Assembly: GCF_042654585.1 (NCBI RefSeq)
Contig: NZ_JBHSGR010000023.1
Location: 1 to 64,000, forward strand
From: Geodermatophilus arenarius
GTDB taxonomy: Bacteria > Actinomycetota > Actinomycetes > Mycobacteriales > Geodermatophilaceae
DNA length: 64,000 nt
Reading direction: 5' to 3'
Positions 55,325 through 63,644 of the stretch are shown in pieces. Under the pieces are notes generated by a model, which searched no databases, had not been told where the DNA came from, and was given only the letters and a program-made list of their open reading frames with translations. Position 1 is the first letter of the stretch, and each line of letters opens with the position of its first letter. A program made the position numbers and the translations under genes.

Positions 55325-57294
55325 CCGCCGTGTTCGACACCGTCCTCGTCGCCAACCGGGGCGAGATCGCCGTCCGCGTCGTCCGGACGCTGCGCCGGCT
55401 CGGCATCCGCTCGGTCGCGGTCTACAGCGACGCCGACGCCGGCGCCCCGCACGTCCGCGCCGCCGACGTCGCCTACCGGCTCGGCCCCGCCCCGGCCGCG
55501 GAGAGCTACCTGTCGGTGGAGCGGGTGGTCGAGGCGTGCCTCGCCACCGGCGCGCAGGCCGTGCACCCCGGCTACGGCTTCCTCTCGGAGAACCCGGCCC
55601 TGGCCGCCGCGCTGGCCGACGCCGGCGTCGTGTTCGTCGGCCCGCCGGCCGAGGCGATCCGGGTGATGGGCGACAAGATCACCGCCAAGAAGACCGTGGT
55701 CGCCTCGGGCGTGCCGGTCGTCCCCGGCATCGCCGAGCCCGGCCTCACCGACGACGACCTGGTGGCCGCCGCCCCCGGGATCGGGTTCCCGGTGCTGGTC
55801 AAGCCCTCGGCGGGCGGCGGCGGCAAGGGCATGCGGGTGGTCGAGGACGCCGCCGGGCTGCCCGCGGCGCTGGCGTCGGCCCGCCGGGAGGCGCGTGCGG
55901 CGTTCGGCGACGACACGCTGTTCCTCGAGCGGTTCGTGCAGCGGCCGCGGCACGTCGAGGTGCAGGTGCTCGCCGACGCGCACGGCGCGGTCGTGCACCT
56001 CGGCGAGCGCGAGTGCAGCCTGCAGCGGCGGCACCAGAAGGTGGTCGAGGAGGCGCCGTCGCCGCTGCTGGACGCCGCCACCCGCGAGCGGATCGGCGCG
56101 GCGGCCTGCGCCACCGCCCGCAGCGTCGGCTACACCGGCGCGGGCACCGTGGAGTTCATCGTGTCGGCCGACCGGCCCGACGAGTTCTTTTTCATGGAGA
56201 TGAACACCCGGCTGCAGGTCGAGCACCCGGTCACCGAGCTGGTCACCGGCCTGGACCTGGTCGAGCAGCAGCTGCGGGTGGCGGCCGGGGAGCCGCTGCC
56301 GTTCACCCAGGACGACGTCGCGCTGACCGGCTGGGCGGTCGAGGCGCGGGTCTACGCCGAGGACCCCGCCCGCGGCTTCCTGCCCACCGGCGGGCGGGTG
56401 CTGGCGCTGGCCGAGCCCGCCGGCGTTCGCGTGGACTCCGGTGTCGCCGCCGGCACCGTCGTCGGCTCGGACTACGACCCGATGCTGGCCAAGGTGGTCG
56501 CCGCCGGCCCCGACCGCGCCACGGCACTGGCCGCGCTGGACCGGGCGCTCGCGGAGACCGCGGTGCTCGGCGTGACCACCAACGTCGGGTTCGTGCGGTC
56601 GCTGCTCGCCGAGCCCGCGGTCCGCGCCGGGGACCTGGACACCGCGCTGCTCGACCGGTTCGCCGCCGCCTGGGAGCCGCCCGCCGTCCCCGACGACGCC
56701 GTCCTCGCCGCCGCCGCGCACGTGTGGCTGGCCGCCTGGGCCGCCGCCGACCCGGCCGACCCGTGGAGCGCGCCCACCGGCTTCCGCGCCGGCGCGCCGT
56801 CCGCGCCGTTCGTCGTCCGGCTGGAGGCCGGCGGCCGGCAGCGGACGGTGACGCTGACCGGCACGCCCGCCGCCGCGCGCGCCGGCCTCGACGGCGCCGA
56901 CGCCGGGCCGCTGAGCTGCGCGCCCGAGGACGGCGGCCTGGCGCTGGTGCGCGACGGCGTGCGGTCGCACTGCCGGGTGGCCGAGGACGGCGACGCGCTG
57001 TTCGTGCACGTCGGCGGCGCCGACTGGCCGCTGCGCCGGGCCCGGCGGCCGGTGCTGCGGCCGGACGCCGCCGCGCACGCCCCCGAGCTGACCAGCCCGA
57101 TGCCCGGCACGGTGATCGCCACCCCGGCGTCCCACGGTCAGGCGGTCGGCGCGGGCGACCCGGTGGTCGTCGTCGAGGCGATGAAGATGGAGCACACGCT
57201 GCGCGCCCCGGCCGACGGCGTCGTCGACCTGCTCGTCGCCCCCGGCGACCGCGTCGCCCTCGACCAGGTGCTGGCCCGGCTCACCCCGGCCTGA
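55321..57294 (+). CDS. biotin carboxylase / biotin carrier alpha subunit
   Basis: The 657-residue alpha chain has a biotin carboxylase domain: ANRGEIAVRVVRTLRRLGI, the ATP-grasp lysine region KPSAGGGGKGMRVV, and EMNTRLQVEHPVTE near residue 296. A linker domain (about 450-580) precedes a C-terminal biotinyl domain with VEAMKMEHTL, where K622 is biotinylated. It carboxylates biotin with ATP and bicarbonate, for the beta subunit. The GTG overlaps the beta stop (GTGA). The combination suggests methylcrotonyl-CoA carboxylase. Confidence 0.94.
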
Positions 57295-57318
57295 GTTCCG
57301 CGGCCAGGGGTGCGCCGG

Positions 57319-57334
57319 GTCGGGAGGTCCCGAC
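57319..57334. terminator. short hairpin downstream of acyl-CoA carboxylase genes
   Basis: GTCGGGA-GG-TCCCGAC is a 7-bp stem with a very small loop in the 97-bp convergent spacer between the biotin carboxylase (stop at 57294) and ROK (stop at 57392) genes. It may form a weak terminator, but other GC stems overlap here. Confidence 0.4.
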
Positions 57335-57391
57335 TGCGTGCCGCCCGGGACCGCGACGGGGACCAGCCCGGCACGGGTCGCTCGATCGGCC

Positions 57392-58531
57392 CTACGCGGG
57401 CACCGGCCGCGACGCCAGGATGGAGGTCCGGAGATCGTCCAGGGCGCGGTGCCGGGCGCCGGCCAGCGACGGTTCCGCCGTGGCCCGGGCGACCTGCAGC
57501 GGCACGCCCCGCGGCTGGTGCGCCAGCGCCTCCGACACGGCCCTCACGACGGCGGGACGGGGGCCCCACGTGCCGCCGAGGACGATGAGCCGGGGGTCGG
57601 TGAGCGCGACGACGGCCCCGAGTACGCCGCAGATCGCCTCCGCCAGGGCGGCGAGCACGCGGCCCTGCCGGTCACCGGGAGCGTCGACCACGCCCAGCAG
57701 GGCGTCGACGTCGACGGCGGTGGAGTCCGGCCGGCGCAGCTGCAGCTCGGCGAAGACCTCGGTGAAGGCGACGGCGCGGCCGTCGGGGCTGCGAGTGAGC
57801 ACGTGGGCGATCTCGCCGGCGAGGCCGCCGTGCCCGCGGCGGACCTCGCCGTCGGCGACGACGGCGCAGCCGAGTCCCTCACCCAGGTACAGGTACGCGA
57901 AGTCCTCGAGCTCCCCCGGGGCCGCGGCCGCGCGCTCGGCGCGGGCGGCCCAGTTGACGTCGTTGTCCACGGTCACCGGCCCGGCGACCAGCGGGGCGAG
58001 GACCTCGACCGGGGAGAGCTCACCGACCAGGAACGGCGCGTCCGGCAGGTGCACCAGCCGGCCCGAGCCCCGGTCGACCGGGTCGGCGGCGCTGACCACG
58101 GCCGACCGGGCCGGGCCCGGGCCGCCGTCCACGGCGCGGCGGGCCGCCGCCCGCAGCGCCCGAGCCACCTGGTCCGGCTGCGCGGGGCGGCCGACCGCCT
58201 CGGCCTCCCGGGCGACGACCCGGCCGTGGACGTCGACGGCCTCGGCGACGACACCCTCCGGGGCGATGCCGAGGACCAGGGCGACCCCGAGGTCGCCGGC
58301 GAGCGCGTAGTACGTGCCGATCCGGCCGCGGCCGGTGGTGCGCTCACCGGTGTCGCGCAGCAGCCCCGCCTCGGTCAGCCGGCGCACGCTCTCGCCGACG
58401 GTGGGCTTGGAGATGCCGGTGCGGGCGGCGATCTCGGCGCGGGTCAGCCGGCCCTGGTCGATCAGCGCGCGGAGGACGTGCTCGTCGGTCAGCGAGCGGA
58501 GCAGCTCCAGCGACGGCTTGGCCGGGGTCAT
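57392..58531 (-). CDS. ROK family transcriptional regulator
   Basis: The 379-residue protein has an N-terminal MarR/XylR-type winged helix-turn-helix (about 14-66: EHVLRALIDQGRLTRAEIAARTGISKPTVGESVRRL). A ROK sugar-kinase-like domain follows, with VTVDNDVNWAARAE and FAYLYLGEGLGCAVVADGEVRRGHGGLAGEIAHV. The cysteine cluster of ROK zinc sites is absent. ROK regulators sense sugars or sugar derivatives. It is divergent from the DUF1479 gene, with repeated AGTAAGGA motifs between them, and so probably controls it and itself. Confidence 0.9.
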   Translation of the reverse strand: MTPAKPSLELLRSLTDEHVLRALIDQGRLTRAEIAARTGISKPTVGESVRRLTEAGLLRDTGERTTGRGRIGTYYALAGDLGVALVLGIAPEGVVAEAVDVHGRVVAREAEAVGRPAQPDQVARALRAAARRAVDGGPGPARSAVVSAADPVDRGSGRLVHLPDAPFLVGELSPVEVLAPLVAGPVTVDNDVNWAARAERAAAAPGELEDFAYLYLGEGLGCAVVADGEVRRGHGGLAGEIAHVLTRSPDGRAVAFTEVFAELQLRRPDSTAVDVDALLGVVDAPGDRQGRVLAALAEAICGVLGAVVALTDPRLIVLGGTWGPRPAVVRAVSEALAHQPRGVPLQVARATAEPSLAGARHRALDDLRTSILASRPVPA

Positions 58532-58543
58532 GCGGACGAGTCT

Positions 58544-58605
58544 AGTAAGGACTGTTGCCTGGAACGCGCGGCTGCTCTAGGGTCCCACTCAAGTAAGGAG
58601 TCCTT
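58544..58605. promoter_or_regulatory. AGTAAGGA repeats, candidate ROK operators
   Basis: AGTAAGGACT (58544-58553) and AGTAAGGAGT (58592-58601) are direct repeats 48 bp apart. The second is part of the 11-bp palindrome AAGGA-G-TCCTT (58595-58605). They lie in the short spacer between the ROK start (58531) and DUF1479 start (58625). Such AGTAAGGA cores resemble sites for ROK/XylR-type repressors; assignment is inferred. Confidence 0.6.
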
Positions 58606-58624
58606 CCTGAACGGAGTGAGCACC

Positions 58625-59929
58625 GTGACCCTCACCGCCTCCCCCACCCCGTACGCGCGGCACCTGCCGCCGCTGCCGCACTGGGAGACCCCCCCGGAGG
58701 ACCTGAAGGCCGCGATCCGGGAGATCAAGCCGGCGCTGCGGGCGCGCATCGCCGCCTCCGGTCGCACGGTGGAGGAGGTCTTCGCCGTCGTCGAGGCCCG
58801 CATCGCCGCCGCGGTCGCCGAGATCGAGGCGGCGAAGGCGCGCGGTGAGCAGATCTGGCCGGTTCTCGACTACGCCGACATCGAGGCGGGCACGGTCTCC
58901 GCCGACGAGCTCGCGACGCTCCGCCGCCGCGGCTGCCTGGTCGTCCGCGGGCACTTCCCCCGCGAGCAGGCGCTGGCCTGGGACGCCGGCATCGTCGACT
59001 ACGTCGAGAGCAACCGCTTCTTCGAGGACTACCGCGGCCCGGGCGACGACTTCTTCGGCAGCGTCGGCTCCAAGCCCGAGATCTACCCCGTCTACTGGTC
59101 CCCGCCCCAGATGGAGGCCCGGCAGAGCGACCGCATGGCCCGGGTGCAGGGCTTCCTCAACGCGCTGTGGACGTCCGAGTCCGACGGCGTCCGGTGGTTC
59201 GACCCGGACCGCGACTCGCTCTACCCCGACCGCATCCGCCGCCGCCCGCCGGGCGCGGACTCCGGCGGCCTGGGCACCCACCTCGACCCCGGCACGCTCG
59301 ACCTGTGGATGACCGAGGCCTACCAGAAGGCCTTCCGGCACCTGTTCGACGGCACCGTCGAGGCCTACGACCCGTACGACGCCGCCTACCGCACCGCCGG
59401 CCCGCAGTACCCCGGCTCCACCATGTGCTCGGCGTTCCGCACCTTCCAGGGGTGGACCGCGCTGTCGGACATGGACCACGACCAGGGCGTGCTGCACACC
59501 GTGCCGATCCCCGAGGCGATGGCCTACCTGATGCTGCGCCCGCTGCTGCCCGACGTCCCCGACGACGACATGTGCGGCGTCACCACCAACCAGGTCTTCC
59601 CGGCCAGCGAGAAGTGGCACTCCCTGCTGCTGCGCGCCGCCAGCGGCATCCCCGACGTCCGCGCCGGCGACTCCGTCTGGTGGCACTGCGACATGATCCA
59701 CTCGGTCGCCCCGGTCACCGACCAGCAGGGATGGGGCAACGTCATGTACGTCCCCGCCGCCCCCTGGTGCCCGCGCAACGAGGCCTACGCCGCCTCCGTG
59801 CGCGACGCGTTCCTCACCGGCTCCAGCCCCACCGACTTCCCCGCCGAGCACTACGAGCGCACCTGGGCGAACCGGTTCACCCCCGACCAGCTCAACGACA
59901 CCGGCCGGCGCGGGCTCGGCCTCGCCTGA
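58625..59929 (+). CDS. DUF1479 (YbiU-like, 2-oxoglutarate/Fe(II) oxygenase-like) protein
   Basis: The 434-residue protein matches DUF1479/YbiU. A conserved iron site pattern is visible with H219-L-D221 in GTHLDPGTLDLW and a later His in WWHCDMIHSVAPV. The beta-barrel strands include YPVYWSPPQME and SAFRTFQGWTALSDM. Members look like cupin-fold Fe(II)/2-oxoglutarate oxygenases of unknown substrate. GTG at 58625 is preferred because a GGAG (58613-58616) sits 8 nt upstream; GTG at 58616 gives three more residues. The ROK gene opposite implies induction by a sugar-like compound. Confidence 0.87.
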   Translation: MTLTASPTPYARHLPPLPHWETPPEDLKAAIREIKPALRARIAASGRTVEEVFAVVEARIAAAVAEIEAAKARGEQIWPVLDYADIEAGTVSADELATLRRRGCLVVRGHFPREQALAWDAGIVDYVESNRFFEDYRGPGDDFFGSVGSKPEIYPVYWSPPQMEARQSDRMARVQGFLNALWTSESDGVRWFDPDRDSLYPDRIRRRPPGADSGGLGTHLDPGTLDLWMTEAYQKAFRHLFDGTVEAYDPYDAAYRTAGPQYPGSTMCSAFRTFQGWTALSDMDHDQGVLHTVPIPEAMAYLMLRPLLPDVPDDDMCGVTTNQVFPASEKWHSLLLRAASGIPDVRAGDSVWWHCDMIHSVAPVTDQQGWGNVMYVPAAPWCPRNEAYAASVRDAFLTGSSPTDFPAEHYERTWANRFTPDQLNDTGRRGLGLA

Positions 59930-59969
59930 CCCACCCCCGCCCGAGCCGCGGCGCGGCAGGATGCCCGGC

Positions 59970-61010
59970 ATGGTGCTGGGGCTGCGACGACCGGTCGTGC
60001 AGGCGCCGATGGCCGGCGGGCCGTCGACGGTGGAGCTGGCCGCGGCGGTGTCCGGGGCCGGTGGCCTGGGCTTCCTCGCCGCCGGCTACCGGACGCCGGA
60101 CGCGGTGCGCGAGGAGGTCCGCGCCGTCCGGGCGCGGACCCGGGAGCGGTTCGGCGTCAACGTCTTCGTCCCCGGGCCGCCCGCCGACGAGGGCGCCCTG
60201 CGCCGCTACGCCGAGCGGCTGCGGCCCGAGGCGCGGCGGTGGGGCGTGGACCTCGGCGAGCCCCGCGCCGACGACGACGCGTGGGAGGCCAAGGTCGCCG
60301 TCCTCGCCGAGGAGCGGGTGCCGGTGGTGTCGTTCACCTTCGGCCTGCCGCGGCCGGACATGGTCGCCGCGCTGCACGACGCCGACGCCACCGTGCTGGT
60401 CACCGTCACCTCGCCGGAGGACGCCCTCGCCGCCCGCGACGCCGGCGCGGACGCGCTGGTGGTGCAGGGGGTCGAGGCCGGCGGCCACCGCGGCGGCCTC
60501 CGCGACGAGGACGGGGCGGGCGAGTACGGGCTGCTGCCGCTGCTGCGGCTGGTCGCCCGGGCGGTGGACCTGCCGATGGTCGCCGCCGGCGGGATCGTCG
60601 ACGGCCCCTCGGTCGCGGCGGTGCTCGTCGCGGGCGCGGAGGCCGCGCAGCTGGGCACGGCGTTCCTGCTGTGCCCCGAGGCCGGGACCGGCGCGGCGCA
60701 CCGGGCGGCGCTGGGCGCCGGCCGGCCGACGGCGCTCACCCGCGCGTTCAGCGGCCGGCGCGCCCGCGGGCTGGTCAACCGCTTCCTCGCCGAGCACACC
60801 GCCGCGGCTCCGGCCGCCTACCCGCACGTCCACCACCTGACGACGCCGTTGCGCGCGGCGGCCCGGCAGGCCGGCGACCCGGAGGCCATCAGCATGTGGG
60901 CCGGGCAGGCGTACGCGCTGGCCGAGGCGCTGCCCGCCGGGGAGTTGGTCGCCCGCCTCGCCGACGACGCCGCGGCCGCCCTCGCGCACCCCCGGCCCGG
61001 CGCCTCCTGA
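59970..61010 (+). CDS. nitronate monooxygenase family protein
   Basis: The 346-residue protein is a TIM-barrel FMN enzyme of the NMO/2-nitropropane dioxygenase family. It has PVVQAPMAGGPSTVELAAAVSGAGGLGFLAAGYRT at the N-terminus, VVQGVEAGGHRGG (catalytic His), MVAAGGIVDG, and AGAEAAQLGTAFLLCPE (FMN phosphate loop). It oxidises alkyl nitronates such as propionate-3-nitronate. The ATG at 59970 has a GGCAGG 9 nt before; an ATG at 59961 adds three residues. It is followed 22 bp later by the riboswitch leader of metY. Confidence 0.92.
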   Translation: MVLGLRRPVVQAPMAGGPSTVELAAAVSGAGGLGFLAAGYRTPDAVREEVRAVRARTRERFGVNVFVPGPPADEGALRRYAERLRPEARRWGVDLGEPRADDDAWEAKVAVLAEERVPVVSFTFGLPRPDMVAALHDADATVLVTVTSPEDALAARDAGADALVVQGVEAGGHRGGLRDEDGAGEYGLLPLLRLVARAVDLPMVAAGGIVDGPSVAAVLVAGAEAAQLGTAFLLCPEAGTGAAHRAALGAGRPTALTRAFSGRRARGLVNRFLAEHTAAAPAAYPHVHHLTTPLRAAARQAGDPEAISMWAGQAYALAEALPAGELVARLADDAAAALAHPRPGAS

Positions 61011-61032
61011 CCGGGCGCTAGGGTTCCGCGCA

Positions 61033-61114
61033 GGCTCACGAGAGGCAGCGACAAGTACCTGGCTGGCTGCCCGGCAACCTCTCCTCCGTCCGAGGTGCTC
61101 CCAGGGGAAGAGCC
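61033..61114 (+). promoter_or_regulatory. SAM-IV-like riboswitch (SAM-I/IV clan)
   Basis: The leader of metY folds as a SAM-clan aptamer. P1 is GGCTC (61033-61037) with GAGCC (61110-61114). After it come the CACGAGAGGCAGCG kink-turn side, GGCTGCCCGGCAACCTC and the GGTGCTCCCAGGGGAAGAGCC end. These match the actinobacterial SAM-IV/SAM-I variants in front of metY/metX. A 10-bp GC hairpin follows (61116-61139). Downstream, GTCTCC (61167-61172) can pair with the ribosome site GGAGAC (61183-61188), while CGCGG...CCGCG (61161-61175) gives an alternative fold. This suggests translational control. Confidence 0.88.
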
Positions 61115-61194
61115 GGCCGCGCGGCGCCCGCCGCGCGGCAAGACGGAGCCCTCCGTGCGCCGCGGGGTCTCCGCGAGCGAGAGGAGACGGCGCC

Positions 61195-62487
61195 GTGCCC
61201 GACCAGCAGAGCTGGAGCTTCGAGACCCGGCAGATCCACGCCGGGACCAGCCCCGACCCCACCACCGGGGCCCGCGCCCTGCCGATCTACGCCACGACCA
61301 GCTACCAGTTCCGCGACGCCCAGCACGCCGCCGACCTGTTCGCGCTGGCCGAGATGGGCAACATCTACACGCGGATCATGAACCCGACGCAGGACGCGCT
61401 CGAGCAGCGCGTGGCCTCGCTCGAGGGCGGCGTCGCCGCGCTCGCGGTGGCCAGCGGCCAGGCCGCCGAGACCCTGGCGATCCTCAACGTCGCCGAGGCC
61501 GGCAGCCACGTCGTCGCCTCGGCGTCGCTGTACGGCGGCACCTACAACCTGCTGCACCACTCGCTGCCCAAGCTCGGCGTCGAGGTGTCCTTCGTCGAGG
61601 ACCCCGACGACCCGGAGAACTGGCAGTCGCTGGTCCGCGAGAACACCAAGGCGTTCTACGGGGAGTCGATCGGCAACCCGAAGGGCGACGTCCTCGACAT
61701 CTCCGCGGTGTCGGAGGTGGCGCACCGCAACGGCGTGCCGCTGATCGTCGACAACACCATCGCCACGCCGTTCCTCGTGCGCCCGCTCGAGCACGGCGCC
61801 GACGTCGTCGTCCACTCGGCCACCAAGTACCTCGGCGGCCACGGCACCGCGATCGCCGGGGTCATCGTCGACGGCGGCAACTTCGACTGGACCCGCGGCC
61901 GGTTCCCCGGCTTCACCACGCCGGACCCGACCTACCACGGCGTCGTCTACGCCGACCTCGGCGCGCCCGCCTACGCGCTCAAGGCCCGGGTGCAGCTGCT
62001 GCGCGACCTCGGCCCGGCGATCAGCCCGTTCAACGCGTGGCTGGTCGTGCAGGGCATCGAGACCCTGTCGCTGCGCATGGAGCGGCACGTGGCCAACGCC
62101 CAGCGGGTGGCCGAGTTCCTCGAGGCGCACGACGAGGTGGAGTCGGTGCACTACGCCGGCCTGCCGTCCTCGCCGTGGCACGCCGCCCAGCAGCGCTACG
62201 CCCCGCGCGGCGCCGGCGCGGTGCTGGCGTTCGAGATCCGCGGCGGCGTCGAGGCCGGCAAGCGCTTCGTCGAGGCGCTGGAGCTGCACAGCCACGTGGC
62301 CAACATCGGCGACGTCCGCAGCCTGGTCATCCACCCGGCGTCGACAACCCACTCGCAGCTGACGCCGGAGGAGCAGCGGACCACGGGCGTCACGCCCGGC
62401 CTGGTGCGCCTGGCCGCCGGACTGGAGGGGATCGAGGACATCCTCGCCGACCTCGAGGCCGGCTTCCGCGCCGCGAAGGGCGCCTGA
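61195..62487 (+). CDS. metY: O-acetylhomoserine sulfhydrylase / aminocarboxypropyltransferase
   Basis: The 430-residue PLP enzyme has the Cys/Met-metabolism fold: TRQIHAGTSPDPTTGARALPIYATTSYQF, the YTRIMNPT region, LIVDNTIATPFLVRPLEHGADVVVHSATK with PLP lysine K211 in SATKYLGGHG, and SLVIHPASTTHSQLTPEEQ near the end. It converts O-acetylhomoserine and sulfide (or methanethiol) to homocysteine or methionine. The GTG start at 61195 follows GAGAGGAG. It is the first gene after the SAM-IV-like riboswitch and precedes metX by one base. Confidence 0.96.
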   Translation: MPDQQSWSFETRQIHAGTSPDPTTGARALPIYATTSYQFRDAQHAADLFALAEMGNIYTRIMNPTQDALEQRVASLEGGVAALAVASGQAAETLAILNVAEAGSHVVASASLYGGTYNLLHHSLPKLGVEVSFVEDPDDPENWQSLVRENTKAFYGESIGNPKGDVLDISAVSEVAHRNGVPLIVDNTIATPFLVRPLEHGADVVVHSATKYLGGHGTAIAGVIVDGGNFDWTRGRFPGFTTPDPTYHGVVYADLGAPAYALKARVQLLRDLGPAISPFNAWLVVQGIETLSLRMERHVANAQRVAEFLEAHDEVESVHYAGLPSSPWHAAQQRYAPRGAGAVLAFEIRGGVEAGKRFVEALELHSHVANIGDVRSLVIHPASTTHSQLTPEEQRTTGVTPGLVRLAAGLEGIEDILADLEAGFRAAKGA

Positions 62488-62488
62488 C

Positions 62489-63571
62489 GTGGGCGGGGTG
62501 CGGGACCTCCCGGGGTCCCGCACCCCGCCGCGCACCGGCGGGTGGCGCGACGGCGACCCCGCCGGGGACCGGCTGTTCCTGGACCTGGACGGACCGGTCC
62601 GGCTCGAACGCGGTGGGGTGCTGCCCGGCGTCCGGGTGGCCTACGAGACCTGGGGCACGCTCGCCCCCGACGGCGGCAACGCGGTGCTGGTCGAGCACGC
62701 GCTCACCGGCGACAGCCACGTCACCGGCCCGGCCGGGCCCGGCCACCCGACGCCGGGCTGGTGGGCGTCGCTGGTCGGGCCGGGCGCGGCGCTGGACACC
62801 GACCGGTTCTTCGTCGTCTGCGCCAACGTGCTCGGCGGGTGCCAGGGGACGACCGGCCCGTCCTCGACCGCGCCCGACGGCCGGCCGTGGGGACCGCGGT
62901 TCCCCGAGGTGACCGTCGGCGACCAGGTGCTGGTCGAGGCGGCGCTGGCCGACACGCTCGGCATCGACCGGTGGGCCGCCGTCGTCGGCGGGTCGATGGG
63001 CGGGATGCGGGCGCTGGAGTGGGCGGTCGCGCTGCCCGACCGGGTGGCCGGGCTGTTCTTCCTCGCCTCGGGCGCGGCGGCCACCGCCGACCAGATCGGC
63101 ACCCAGACCACCCAGCAGGCCGCGATCCGCGCCGACCCGGTCGCCGGGCTCGGCATCGCCCGGCGGATCGCGCACCTGACCTACCGCAGCGCGTTCGAGC
63201 TGGAGGAGCGCTTCGGCGCGGCCGTGCAGGCCGACGGCCGGTTCGCCGTCGCCTCCTACCTGGACCACCACGCCGACAAGCTCACCCGCCGCTTCGACCC
63301 CGGCAGCTACCTGGTGCTCACCGAGGCGATGAACACCTGGGACGTCGGCCGCGGCCGGGGCGGGGTGGAGGCGGCGCTGGCCCGGGTGACCGCGCGGGCG
63401 GTGGTGGCCGGCGTCGACTCCGACCGGCTCTACCCGCTGGAGCTGCAGCGGCGGGTGGCCGACGCGCTCGGGGTGCCGCTGCGGGTGGTGTCCTCGCCGT
63501 ACGGGCACGACGGCTTCCTCATCGAGGCGGCCGCCGTCGGCGCGCTCCTCCGCGAGCTGCTCGACGCCTGA
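62489..63571 (+). CDS. metX: homoserine O-acetyltransferase
   Basis: The 360-residue alpha/beta-hydrolase matches MetX: GVRVAYETWGTLAPDGGNAVLVEHALTGDSHVTGPAGPGHPTPGWW, FFVVCANVLGGCQGTTGPSS, the nucleophile elbow VVGGSMGGMRALEW with S169, and HDGFLIE with the catalytic His (H340). It supplies O-acetylhomoserine to metY. The GTG at 62489 begins one base after the metY stop; GTG at 62498 is also possible because a strong hairpin (62493-62528) covers the first 13 codons. Both genes should respond to the SAM riboswitch. Confidence 0.94.
   Translation: MGGVRDLPGSRTPPRTGGWRDGDPAGDRLFLDLDGPVRLERGGVLPGVRVAYETWGTLAPDGGNAVLVEHALTGDSHVTGPAGPGHPTPGWWASLVGPGAALDTDRFFVVCANVLGGCQGTTGPSSTAPDGRPWGPRFPEVTVGDQVLVEAALADTLGIDRWAAVVGGSMGGMRALEWAVALPDRVAGLFFLASGAAATADQIGTQTTQQAAIRADPVAGLGIARRIAHLTYRSAFELEERFGAAVQADGRFAVASYLDHHADKLTRRFDPGSYLVLTEAMNTWDVGRGRGGVEAALARVTARAVVAGVDSDRLYPLELQRRVADALGVPLRVVSSPYGHDGFLIEAAAVGALLRELLDA
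62493..62528 (+). terminator. 15-bp hairpin inside the metX start region
   Basis: GCGGGGTGCGGGACC (62493-62507) pairs perfectly with GGTCCCGCACCCCGC (62514-62528) around a 6-nt loop. It starts five bases after the metY stop, and within the metX frame as annotated. It may attenuate or stabilise the metY part of the transcript, or mark the true start of metX farther downstream. Confidence 0.6.
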
Positions 63572-63584
63572 CGGGGCCGGGGTC

Positions 63585-63638
63585 CCGGAGCCAGGGCCCC
63601 GGGCCCGGTCCGCCGGGATCCCGGGCTCCCGACAGACT
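63585..63638. terminator. GC-rich inverted repeats after metX
   Basis: The spacer of 73 bp between metX (stop at 63571) and the next gene is rich in nested complements, such as CCCGGAGCC with GGGCTCC and the CCGGGATCCCGG palindrome. One compound hairpin is likely and would end the met operon; its exact pairing is uncertain. Confidence 0.5.
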
Positions 63639-63644
63639 GGGCCC

